A stretch of DNA of 7,901 bases. Origin: Gammaproteobacteria bacterium (lineage in GTDB: Bacteria > Pseudomonadota > Gammaproteobacteria > Steroidobacterales > Steroidobacteraceae). Under the pieces are notes generated by a model. That model was not told where the DNA came from and searched no databases. It was given only the letters and a program-made list of their open reading frames with translations. Below, in pieces: positions 1 through 5,658 of this stretch. Both the position numbers and the translations under genes were made by a program. The DNA lies in the NCBI GenBank assembly GCA_030040235.1, contig JASHUC010000505.1:1-7901 (forward strand), given 5' to 3'. The number at the start of each line of letters is the position of its first letter. Within the stretch, counting starts at the first letter, position 1.

Positions 1-276
1 CCGCTCGTGCAGGACCTCGTCTTCAAGGGCGACGTGGCGAAGATCAAGGAGGTCATGTCGCGCTCGAACCGGCTCGGGATGAAGACCTTCGATCAGTCGA
101 TCTACGACCTGTACGAGTCGGGCTTCATCTCCTACGAGGACGCCCTGCGCAATGCCGATTCGAAGAACGAGCTGCGCCTGCGCATCAAGCTCGAGAGCAA
201 GCGCGAGATGAAGTCAGTGGACGATGGAGGCGTATTGCGCATCGTCGAAGAAGAGCAGCCGGGCCATAGCATCTAG
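1..276 (+). CDS. pilU: PilU-type type IV pilus retraction ATPase, C-terminal fragment (5' end outside window)
   Basis: This is the last 91 codons of an open frame that enters from the left edge and stops at TAG 274-276. It reads PLVQDLVFKGDVAKIKEVM, then SNRLGMKTFDQSIYDLY and ISYEDALRNADS. As remembered, Pseudomonas PilU has the closely similar PLVADMIRKGEVHELKELM, ELGMQTFDQALYDLY and ISYEDALLHADS. The PilT C-terminal signature (AIRNLIRE ... LDMCLKGLVAKGLI) is absent, so this is PilU-like and not PilT. PilU is an accessory hexameric ATPase at the inner-membrane base of the type IVa pilus, working with PilT in retraction. After the conserved part comes an acidic tail of about 20 residues (SVDDGG...EEEQPGHSI), a kind of tail also found in Pseudomonas PilU. 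All catalytic motifs lie upstream of the window. The next gene, a second PilU-like ATPase, starts 40 bases later on the same strand, so the two are probably co-transcribed. Family assignment is firm; the subtype rests on the C-terminus only. Confidence 0.88.
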   Translation, partial: PLVQDLVFKGDVAKIKEVMSRSNRLGMKTFDQSIYDLYESGFISYEDALRNADSKNELRLRIKLESKREMKSVDDGGVLRIVEEEQPGHSI

Positions 277-316
277 CGCGCGGCACACGGACCTCAAGGA
301 GCAAGCGAGCGAAGCA

Positions 317-1465
317 ATGGCCGCCACGAGCGAGAATTCCGAGTCGAAGCTGAGTACCTCGGGGCTGCAGGGGGCGCTCGCCACGGGCGGGCCGGGGGCG
401 CTGCCGAACCTCAACACCAAGCCGCTCTTCAAGCTCATGGTGGAGAAGGAGGCCTCGGACCTGTTCTTCACGGCGAACGCCCCCGTGAAGATCAAGATCG
501 AAGGGCAGATTCACCCGGTCAATCGCAATGTGCTCACGCCCGAGGTGGTGCGCCAGACCGCCCTCGCGCTCATGAAGCCCGAGCACCGCGAGCAATTCCT
601 GCGCGAGTCGGAGATCGATTTCGCGATCTCGGAGCCCGGTCTCGGCCGCTTCCGCGTCAACGTGTTCATGCAGCGCGGCTATCCTGCGATGGTCCTGCGC
701 TACATCTCGGCCCATATGCCGCGATTCGAGAATCTCGGCCTGCCGGACATCATGCGCGACCTCGTCATGCTGCGGCGCGGCCTCATCCTGATGGTCGGGG
801 CGACCGGCTCGGGGAAATCGACCTCGATCGCCGCGATGATCAACCACCGCAACGAGACCTCCTCCGACCACATCATCACCATCGAGGATCCGATCGAGTT
901 CCTGCACACGAACAAGCGCTCGATCGTCAATCAGCGCGAGGTCGGGCTCGATACCAAGTCCTTTACACACGCGCTGCGCGGCATCATGCGCGCCGCGCCG
1001 GATGTGATCCTCATCGGCGAGATCCGCGACCGCGACAGCATGGAGGCCTCGATCCAGCTCGCGGGGACGGGACACCTGGTGCTCGCGACCCTGCACGCGA
1101 ACAACTGCGCGGAGACCCTCGACCGCATCATCAACCTCTTTCCGCGCGACCAGCACAACCAGATCTACCTCGACCTCTCGCAGTACCTGCGGGCGATCCT
1201 CGCCCAGCGCCTGGTGGTCGGTAAGAACGGCAAGCGCTGCGCGGCCGTCGAGGTGATGCTCAATACCCCGCACATCTCCGAGCTCATCAAGAAGGGCGAC
1301 GTGGTCTCGGTGAAGGAAGCCATTGCGGCGAGCGGCGAGCGCGGCGTGCAGAGCTTCGATGCGGCGCTGCACGCGCTCTACAAGGAAAACCGGATCGAGC
1401 TCGAGGAGGCGCTCACCAACGCCGACTCGCGCGCCAACCTCGAAGCGAAGATCAATTTCGGGTGA
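317..1465 (+). CDS. pilU: Second PilU-type pilus retraction ATPase (PilT/PilU family), complete
   Basis: This 382-residue protein matches the usual PilU length. Residues 1-28 are a low-complexity Ser/Gly/Ala extension. The N-terminal domain follows, then a RecA-like ATPase core with Walker A GATGSGKS (G161-S168), Asp box TIEDPIEF (E190, D191), Walker B DVILIGEIR (229-237) and His box GHLVLATLHANN (H253, H259). All catalytic motifs look intact. The C-terminal part (HISELIKKGDVVSVKEAI, SFDAALHALY, EEALTNADS) follows PilU and not PilT. The protein ends soon after NADS and lacks the acidic tail of the upstream paralogue. I chose ATG 317: it clears the upstream gene and gives the family length. 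An AAGGAG at 296-301 lies 15 bases upstream, rather far. An in-frame start at 224 would overlap the previous gene. The expected role is ATP-driven disassembly of type IVa pili at the inner membrane. Whether it works as PilU or has a separate partner cannot be told. The symbol denotes family; 'pilU2' would be apt. Confidence 0.93.
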   Translation: MAATSENSESKLSTSGLQGALATGGPGALPNLNTKPLFKLMVEKEASDLFFTANAPVKIKIEGQIHPVNRNVLTPEVVRQTALALMKPEHREQFLRESEIDFAISEPGLGRFRVNVFMQRGYPAMVLRYISAHMPRFENLGLPDIMRDLVMLRRGLILMVGATGSGKSTSIAAMINHRNETSSDHIITIEDPIEFLHTNKRSIVNQREVGLDTKSFTHALRGIMRAAPDVILIGEIRDRDSMEASIQLAGTGHLVLATLHANNCAETLDRIINLFPRDQHNQIYLDLSQYLRAILAQRLVVGKNGKRCAAVEVMLNTPHISELIKKGDVVSVKEAIAASGERGVQSFDAALHALYKENRIELEEALTNADSRANLEAKINFG

Positions 1466-1469
1466 GACG

Positions 1470-1490
1470 TTGCGCCGCATGCCGGCGCAA
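1470..1490. terminator. Hairpin between convergent pilU2 and pyrB, possible bidirectional terminator
   Basis: TTGCGCCG at 1470-1477 pairs perfectly with CGGCGCAA at 1483-1490 around a 5-base loop. It begins 4 bases after the pilU2 stop and ends 14 bases before the pyrB stop. Its position between convergent genes suits a shared transcript end. Neither strand has a T-tract after the stem, so it is not a canonical Rho-independent terminator; RNA 3'-end protection or a Rho-assisted end are alternatives. Confidence 0.4.
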
Positions 1491-1504
1491 TGCACCAGGG
1501 ATGG

Positions 1505-2467
1505 TTACTGGCCTCTTCCCGCGCACACCTCCGCGAGCACCGCCATGCGCACGGCAACGCCGTTGCGCACCTGATCGCGGATGACCGACTGCGGGCCGTC
1601 GGCCACGTCGGATGCGATCTCGACGCCGCGGTTCATCGGCTGTGGATGCATCACGATCGCATCGGGCCTGGCCAGGGCGAGCCGCTCGGGCGTGAGGCCG
1701 TACCGCGCGAAGTAACGGTCGGCATCCGGGAAGGAGGCCTGGCTCATGCGCTCCTTCTGGATGCGCAGCATCATCACGACATCGGCATCCTTCAGACCCT
1801 TCGCAAGGGAGCTGTGGCGCGTGCACCCGGGGAATTCGGCGGCCTCCGGCATGTAGGCCGGTGGGGCGACGATACGAATCTCGGCGACTCCGAGCGTACG
1901 AAACGCGTGATACGCGGAACGCGCCACGCGCGAGTGCCGCACGTCGCCGACGATCGCCACCGCAACCTGATCGAGCCGCGGCTTGCGCTGGCGAACGGTG
2001 AGCGCATCGAGCAGGCCCTGGGTGGGATGCGCAACGTGGGCCTCCCCCGCGGAGAGCACGCTCACGTGCGGGTGCACGCTCTCGGCGACCAGTCCGGGAA
2101 CGCCCGGCTCGGCATCGCGGATGACGAACACATCCACGTAGAGCGACTCGAGCGTGTAGATCGTATCGAGCATGCTCTCGCCCTTGACGCGGGAGGAGAG
2201 CTGCACCTCGAGGTTCACGACCTGCGCGCCCAAGCGCTTCGCGGCGAGCTCGAAGGACACCCGGGTGCGGGTGGAGGGCTCGGTGAAGAGGTTGGCGACG
2301 GTGACCCCGTCGAGGGCACGGGTCTCGACCGGCGGCTGCCCGAGGGGGCGCACGAACCCCTCGGCGCGATCGAGCAGCCGCTCGATGGCCGCGCGGGGCA
2401 GCGTCTCGAGGGTCAGCAGGTGCCGCAGCGTGCCGTTCGCCCGCAACTGGATGTCAGCGTCGCTCAA
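1505..2467 (-). CDS. pyrB: Aspartate carbamoyltransferase catalytic chain
   Basis: PyrB condenses carbamoyl phosphate with L-aspartate to N-carbamoyl-aspartate, the committed step of cytoplasmic pyrimidine synthesis. The 320-residue frame carries the carbamoyl-phosphate loop STRTR (65-69), KGES (K95), HPTQGLLD (H147), GDVRHSRV (H178), MMLRIQKER (R235) and HPQPMNRG (274-281). Related PyrB chains usually have HPGP at the last site; here Gly is Gln. The N-terminus (IQLRANGTLRHLLTLE) resembles the extended N-terminus of Pseudomonas PyrB. The start is a TTG at 2467-2465 directly after the ruvX stop and in the same frame; the upstream UGA rules out any earlier start. A GGGGAG lies 9 bases before it. 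Translation is probably coupled to ruvX. In Pseudomonas pyrR precedes pyrB and pyrC' follows it; neither is present, and pyrB ends facing pilU2 39 bases away. No regulatory pyrI is seen. Confidence 0.95.
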   Translation of the reverse strand: MSDADIQLRANGTLRHLLTLETLPRAAIERLLDRAEGFVRPLGQPPVETRALDGVTVANLFTEPSTRTRVSFELAAKRLGAQVVNLEVQLSSRVKGESMLDTIYTLESLYVDVFVIRDAEPGVPGLVAESVHPHVSVLSAGEAHVAHPTQGLLDALTVRQRKPRLDQVAVAIVGDVRHSRVARSAYHAFRTLGVAEIRIVAPPAYMPEAAEFPGCTRHSSLAKGLKDADVVMMLRIQKERMSQASFPDADRYFARYGLTPERLALARPDAIVMHPQPMNRGVEIASDVADGPQSVIRDQVRNGVAVRMAVLAEVCAGRGQ

Positions 2468-2986
2468 TCAGTCGTGCTCCCCGGCGCGCCGCGCGCCGCT
2501 CGCTGGGCCGGATGGCGGGTGCGCGCGCTCGCCGGCGAGCCAGCGCTCGAGGATGACTGCCGCCGCGACACTATCGAGCTCCTCGCGGCGCACGCGCCGC
2601 CGGCGCTCGCCGCCGAGGCGATGCTGCTTGAGGGCGGCGCTCGCCTCGAGCGAGGACCCGTGCTCGTCCACATGCTCCACCGCGAGCCCGAATCGCGCAC
2701 CGAGCGCCGCGCCGAACTCGCGTGCCGCGCGCGTGAGCGCACCGGCGCTGCCGTCCGCATTATAGGGGACACCCACGATCAGCAGCCGCGGCTGTGCGGC
2801 GCGGACCTCGCGCTCGATGACGCTCCAGTCCGGGCCGCGCGCGTGCACCAGGGCGGCCGGACGGGGGGCAGCCGTGAACGTGATCGTATCGCCGACCGCG
2901 ATACCGATCCGCCGGGTGCCGAAATCGAATGCGAGAACGGGGTGGGCCGTCGAGTCTCTTGTGCGGTGCCGCCCGGTCTCACGCAT
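2468..2986 (-). CDS. ruvX: RuvX/YqgF family putative pre-16S rRNA nuclease
   Basis: This is a 172-residue RNase H-fold protein of the YqgF/RuvX family, implicated in processing the 5' end of pre-16S rRNA and earlier proposed as a Holliday junction resolvase. Visible motifs are VLAFDFGTRRIGIAVG (catalytic Asp D21), VGVPYNADGS (71-80), VDEHGSSLEA (D107, E108) and LDSVAAAVILERWL (D138). The third motif is normally DER followed by Leu/Ser/Thr residues; here Arg is His and the next residue is Gly. At 172 residues it is longer than the E. coli protein (about 138), with an N-terminal extension of about 16 residues and an Ala/Gly/Pro/Arg-rich tail after residue 150. The ATG at 2986-2984 sits inside the end of yqgE (overlap ATGCGTGA, 2979-2986), suggesting coupled translation. 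Its UGA (2470-2468) directly abuts pyrB. The family call is sure; the exact substrate is not shown by sequence. Confidence 0.93.
   Translation of the reverse strand: MRETGRHRTRDSTAHPVLAFDFGTRRIGIAVGDTITFTAAPRPAALVHARGPDWSVIEREVRAAQPRLLIVGVPYNADGSAGALTRAAREFGAALGARFGLAVEHVDEHGSSLEASAALKQHRLGGERRRRVRREELDSVAAAVILERWLAGERAHPPSGPASGARRAGEHD
2477..2482 (-). promoter_or_regulatory. Shine-Dalgarno site for pyrB, inside the end of ruvX
   Basis: On the - strand this reads GGGGAG and lies 9 bases before the TTG at 2467-2465. It supports the unusual start codon immediately after the ruvX UGA, since no ATG is available at the expected N-terminus. Confidence 0.6.
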
Positions 2987-3548
2987 TGCCCGCGACGAGG
3001 CTCACCTGCTTGATCTTCTCCGGATCGATCCCGATGAGCGCCCAGCAACCCTCCCAGCGTTGATCGAACGGCAGCTCGAACACGACGCGCTGGTCGGCAG
3101 GGATCAGCATCCAGGCGTTCTCATGGATCTCGCGCTCGAGCTGTCCCGGCTCCCACTGCGCGTAGCCGAGCGCGACGAACGCATCGAGCGGTCCGTCGCC
3201 GCGCGCCATGGCCGCGAGCACATCCCGCGAGGTGGTGACCTGGATGAGCTCGGAGACCTGCACGGTCGAGTCCCACTCGCCTCCGGGCCGGTGCAGGACA
3301 AATCCGCGGTCGGTGTGCAGCGGGCCGCCGCGCAGCACCGGCTGCGCGGCGATCTGCTCGTCGCGCGGCTCGAGCTTCATCTGCGAAAGGACTTCCGAGA
3401 GGCGCATCGGAAGGGGCTTGTTGAGCACGATCCCGAGCGCACCCTTGTCCGCGGTGTGCTCGCAGACCAGCGTCACGGATTGGGAGAAATTGGGGTCCGA
3501 GAGCGCCGGCATCGCGATCAGCAGATGGTTCGTCAGCGTCGCGCTCAT
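2979..3548 (-). CDS. yqgE: YqgE/AlgH family protein
   Basis: The protein has 189 residues, close to E. coli YqgE (187). Family signatures are clear: NHLLIAMPALSDPNFSQSV near the N-terminus, then CEH...GALGIVLNKP (29-45), RGGPLHTDRGFVLH (73-86), ENAWMLIPAD (143-152) and VFELPFDQRW (156-165). No signal peptide or membrane segment is visible, so it is probably cytoplasmic. The biochemical role of the family is unsettled. In Pseudomonas it is called AlgH and was linked to alginate regulation. It is very often found beside ruvX, as here, which suggests a shared process but does not prove one. The start is the ATG at 3548-3546, which gives the conserved N-terminus. A longer frame back to 3641 would overlap the TonB gene and adds unconserved residues. 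The Shine-Dalgarno site is weak (GGGTCGG just upstream). The gap to the upstream TonB-family gene is 34 bases. Confidence 0.94.
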   Translation of the reverse strand: MSATLTNHLLIAMPALSDPNFSQSVTLVCEHTADKGALGIVLNKPLPMRLSEVLSQMKLEPRDEQIAAQPVLRGGPLHTDRGFVLHRPGGEWDSTVQVSELIQVTTSRDVLAAMARGDGPLDAFVALGYAQWEPGQLEREIHENAWMLIPADQRVVFELPFDQRWEGCWALIGIDPEKIKQVSLVAGNA

Positions 3549-3582
3549 GACCGACCCAGTATGGGCCCAGGCGCACGATGGC

Positions 3583-4485
3583 TCAAGGAACGGCCGATAC
3601 GGCACCGCTTGCGATCCGGCCACCGACGAACTGCCATTCATAGGCGAAGTGCAGCGTGTGGTACTTCGCGGCGAGCTCGGGCGGGAACGGGTTGAAGGGA
3701 CTCGCGAGCTTCAGAATCTCGAGCGCGGCGTGGTCGAGGTCCGGAAAGCCGCTCGAGCGGCGGATGCGCACGCTCTCGAGCCGCCCGTCCGCATTGATCG
3801 CCACCTCGAGCACCGGGGCGGCGGCAACGGAGGCCCGGCGCGCCGCCACCGGGTAGTTGAGCGTGCCGATGCGCTCCACGCGGTGGCGCCAATTGTCGAG
3901 ATAGGGAGCGAGCGTCGCCTCGCGCGAATCCGGGGTGACCCACAGCTCGTCGCGGTGCGGTCCTCGCAGCTCGACCGGGCCCGGATCGTCCTCTCGACCG
4001 GGCTCGACGGCGGCGGTAGCGGCGGGCAGCCCCGAGGCGCCTGCGGCTTCGGGTGAGCCGAGCTCGATCTCGCTGAAGTAGCGGATATCGGGCCGGGCGG
4101 CGCTGGTGGTGAGGACGCGCTCGTCCTCGGAGCTTTGCGTGTCGCGGCTCTCGCGGGAGTCGGCCGCCGAGGCTCCCGCAAGACCCGCCGGTGCGGGCGT
4201 GCGCGTCGAGCGATTGCGGGGGGCGACCGGGCGGTCGGTGTTTCCGGAGCCGAGCTGCGTGCGCTGCGCGAGATAGGTCGCCGAATCGTTGCGGGCCGCG
4301 GTCGGCACCTCGTCCGAGACGAGCAGCACCTCGAGCCCGGGAGCGCCCTCGTCCTTCGGCCCCGCGCTGAAGGTGATGCCGAGAATGACGATGGCGTGCA
4401 GCACCGCTGCCAGGAACAACGTCATGAGAAGCCGGTCGCGAACGGGCGCCGACCCTTCCCGCAATGTCAGAGCTCGATAGACCAT
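3583..4485 (-). CDS. TonB-family energy transducer, TonB3-like
   Basis: This 300-residue protein has TonB layout. A short basic cytoplasmic N-terminus (1-18) is followed by one membrane helix (about 19-40) with a His at position 30 (AAVLHAIVILG), like the conserved His in the TonB membrane anchor. A long periplasmic linker (about 41-190) rich in Ser, Ala, Asp, Glu and Arg comes next, then a TonB C-terminal domain (about 195-286) with LNYPVAARR, ADGRLESVRI and SGFPDLDHAALEILKLASPF. The linker lacks the Pro-Glu/Pro-Lys repeats of E. coli TonB. No exbB or exbD lies nearby. In Pseudomonas the gene at this place between gshB and yqgE/algH is tonB3, reported to be needed for twitching motility and pilus assembly. 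By position this is the counterpart, so a role in pili and not iron uptake is an inference. The ATG at 4485-4483 leaves the normal cytoplasmic tail; a second ATG at residue 21 would cut into the helix. Confidence 0.88.
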   Translation of the reverse strand: MVYRALTLREGSAPVRDRLLMTLFLAAVLHAIVILGITFSAGPKDEGAPGLEVLLVSDEVPTAARNDSATYLAQRTQLGSGNTDRPVAPRNRSTRTPAPAGLAGASAADSRESRDTQSSEDERVLTTSAARPDIRYFSEIELGSPEAAGASGLPAATAAVEPGREDDPGPVELRGPHRDELWVTPDSREATLAPYLDNWRHRVERIGTLNYPVAARRASVAAAPVLEVAINADGRLESVRIRRSSGFPDLDHAALEILKLASPFNPFPPELAAKYHTLHFAYEWQFVGGRIASGAVSAVP

Positions 4486-4495
4486 GCCGGGCGGC

Positions 4496-4501
4496 AGTAT
4501 A
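4496..4501 (-). promoter_or_regulatory. -10-like hexamer upstream of the TonB gene
   Basis: On the - strand this reads TATACT, five of six matches to the sigma-70 -10 consensus, ending 10 bases before the TonB-gene ATG. It stands out in a very GC-rich 53-base gap after gshB. No good -35 hexamer is found 16-18 bases upstream. If used, transcription would start only a few bases before the ATG, giving a nearly leaderless mRNA, which agrees with the lack of a clear Shine-Dalgarno site. Confidence 0.3.
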
Positions 4502-4538
4502 AGGGCGGTGCTGCGGGCGCGCCCGTGTCGCGGGTCGC

Positions 4539-5495
4539 TTAAACGAGCCGTTTCTCGATGGCGGCGATCAGCAGCCCGCCGAGGTCGGTGTGGAACTGCT
4601 TGTCGAGCTCACGAATGCCGGTCGGGCTCGTGACGTTGATCTCCGTGACGAATCCGCCGATCACGTCGAGTCCCACGAGGAGCATGCCACGGGCGGCGAG
4701 CGCGGGGCCGATCTGGCCCGCGAGCCAGCGGTCGCGCTCGTTGAGCGGCCGTCCGACGCCGCGTGCGCCGACGGCGAGATTGCCGCGATGATCATCCTCC
4801 GGAGGAATGCGCGCAAGCGCGTAGGGCACGGGCTCCCCATCGATGAGCAGCACCCGCGAGTCGCCCGTCGCGGCAATGTCTGGAATGTAGCGCTGCACGA
4901 TCGCGAAGCGCCGCCCGTAGTCGCTCAGGGTCTCGAAGACGACGTTGGCATTCTTGTCACCGCGCTCGACCACGAAGATCGAGCGCCCGCCCATGCCGTG
5001 GAGTGGCTTGCAGACGATCCTGCCGTGCTCGCGCAGGAAGGCATGCATCTCGGCCCGATCGCGGGTCAGCACGGTCGGCGCACAGCATTGCGGAAACCAG
5101 GCCGTGTAGACCTTCTCGTTCATGTCCCGCAGGCCCTGCGGGCTATTGACGACGAGCGCGCCCTGCTCTGCCGCGCGCTCGAGGATGTAGGTCGTGTAGA
5201 TGTACTCGGTATCGAACGGGGGGTCCTTGCGCATCAGCAGGCAGTCGAGCTCCCCGAGCGCCACTCGCTGGGGCTCACCGAGCGTGTACCACGAGGCCGG
5301 GTCGGCACGGACCTCGAGCCGGCGCGAACGGCCGAAAGCCCGGCCGTCGCGCAGCGACAGATCGCCCTGCTCGAAATAGTGGAGCTCGAAGCCGCGCGTC
5401 TGCGCGGCGAGCAGCAGGGCGAGCGTCGTGTCCTTCGCGTAGTGAATCTCGGCGATGGGGTCCATCACGACGCCGAGGCGAGCGGGCTTGGCCAT
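4539..5495 (-). CDS. gshB: Glutathione synthetase
   Basis: GshB joins gamma-glutamylcysteine and glycine with ATP to make glutathione, the second step of the cytoplasmic pathway. The 318-residue protein has the N-terminal signature LGVVMDPIAEI, LLMRKDPPFDTEYIYTT (86-102), VVNSPQGLRDMNEK (115-128), the ATP-grasp segment CKPLHGMGGRSIF (162-174), GDSRVLLIDGEPVPY (211-225), and the metal-binding segment GLDVIGGFVTEINVTSPTG with D277, E285 and N287. The Gly-rich loop, GNLAAGGRG in close relatives as remembered, reads GNLAVGARG (238-246), with one Gly replaced by Ala. I chose the ATG at 5495-5493; an in-frame GTG two codons upstream (5501-5499) is an alternative, and Shine-Dalgarno support is weak for both. 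It leads a five-gene - strand block and diverges from pilG. The stop is 53 bases before the TonB gene. Confidence 0.95.
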   Translation of the reverse strand: MAKPARLGVVMDPIAEIHYAKDTTLALLLAAQTRGFELHYFEQGDLSLRDGRAFGRSRRLEVRADPASWYTLGEPQRVALGELDCLLMRKDPPFDTEYIYTTYILERAAEQGALVVNSPQGLRDMNEKVYTAWFPQCCAPTVLTRDRAEMHAFLREHGRIVCKPLHGMGGRSIFVVERGDKNANVVFETLSDYGRRFAIVQRYIPDIAATGDSRVLLIDGEPVPYALARIPPEDDHRGNLAVGARGVGRPLNERDRWLAGQIGPALAARGMLLVGLDVIGGFVTEINVTSPTGIRELDKQFHTDLGGLLIAAIEKRLV

Positions 5496-5571
5496 GGACA
5501 CATCTTATGTTAGTCGGGCGCCCGGCGAGCGGGCGGCCTGCGGTGCGAACTGCAGAAAACGTGACGTGCAT

Positions 5572-5591
5572 GGCATAGCAGGGGGTATGCC
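5572..5591. repeat. Inverted repeat in the gshB-pilG intergenic region, possible operator
   Basis: GGCATA (5572-5577) and TATGCC (5586-5591) form a perfect 6-base inverted repeat around 8 bases (GCAGGGGG). It sits between two divergent genes, about 75 bases from each start, in a fairly AT-rich patch. It does not match the CRP/Vfr consensus or a correctly spaced sigma-54 promoter. A protein-binding site is possible but unproven. Confidence 0.3.
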
Positions 5592-5599
5592 GATATGTT

Positions 5600-5625
5600 A
5601 AAAACCCCGGGCAATAGCCGCCCGG
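5600..5625 (-). terminator. Hairpin with T-tract, - strand terminator-like or attenuator-like element
   Basis: Read on the - strand, CCGGGC (5625-5620) pairs with GCCCGG (5612-5607) across a 7-base loop and is followed by GG and five T residues (5604-5600). This is the form of a short Rho-independent terminator. Nothing upstream on the - strand within the window needs terminating. It could stop antisense transcription out of pilG, or act in a gshB leader if the gshB promoter lies to its right. The stem is short, so chance is possible. Confidence 0.4.
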
Positions 5626-5652
5626 ACGGGCGACCATAACGGTTTGCTGTGG

Positions 5653-5658
5653 AAGGAG
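5653..5658 (+). promoter_or_regulatory. Shine-Dalgarno site for pilG
   Basis: AAGGAG lies 4 bases before GTG 5663 and 10 bases before the in-frame GTG 5669. Neither spacing is ideal, so the site supports a start here but does not decide between the two; both are GTG codons. Confidence 0.65.

Noticed and set aside
1..276. Calling the left fragment PilT
   Set aside because: Position next to a PilU suggests PilT, but the visible C-terminus matches PilU (FDQ..YDLY, EDAL..ADS) and lacks the PilT AIRNLIRE and LDMCL segments.
185..1495. A 436-codon open frame on the - strand opposite pilU2
   Set aside because: It mirrors the codon pattern of a well-supported ATPase gene in GC-rich DNA, is Arg/Leu/Ala/Asp-heavy, and shows no domain. 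It is a shadow.
2468..2470. The ruvX UGA as a sequencing error hiding a RuvX-PyrB fusion gene
   Set aside because: Both proteins have normal family ends around it and a good SD lies at the right distance for the TTG, so two separate proteins are the simpler reading; the junction is still reported as a finding.
1490..3013. A 507-codon open frame on the + strand across pyrB and ruvX
   Set aside because: It runs opposite two genes with full family motifs, crosses their boundary, and its residues are Arg/Ala/Gly/His-rich with no recognisable fold. High GC explains the lack of stops.
3549..3641. A longer yqgE start at 3641
   Set aside because: It would overlap the TonB-gene end by 59 bases and add residues not seen in the family. 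The ATG at 3548 gives the conserved N-terminus and length.
4514..4525. Palindrome CGGGCGCGCCCG after gshB as a terminator
   Set aside because: It allows only a 4-base stem with a 4-base loop, has no T-tract, and such GC palindromes are expected by chance here.
4590..5513. A 307-codon open frame on the + strand opposite gshB
   Set aside because: gshB carries every expected motif on the other strand, and this frame resembles no family.
5571..5590. TGGCAT...TATGC as a sigma-54 promoter for pilG
   Set aside because: The GG and GC elements are about 17 bases apart; the -24/-12 type requires about 12, and GG occupies the expected GC site.
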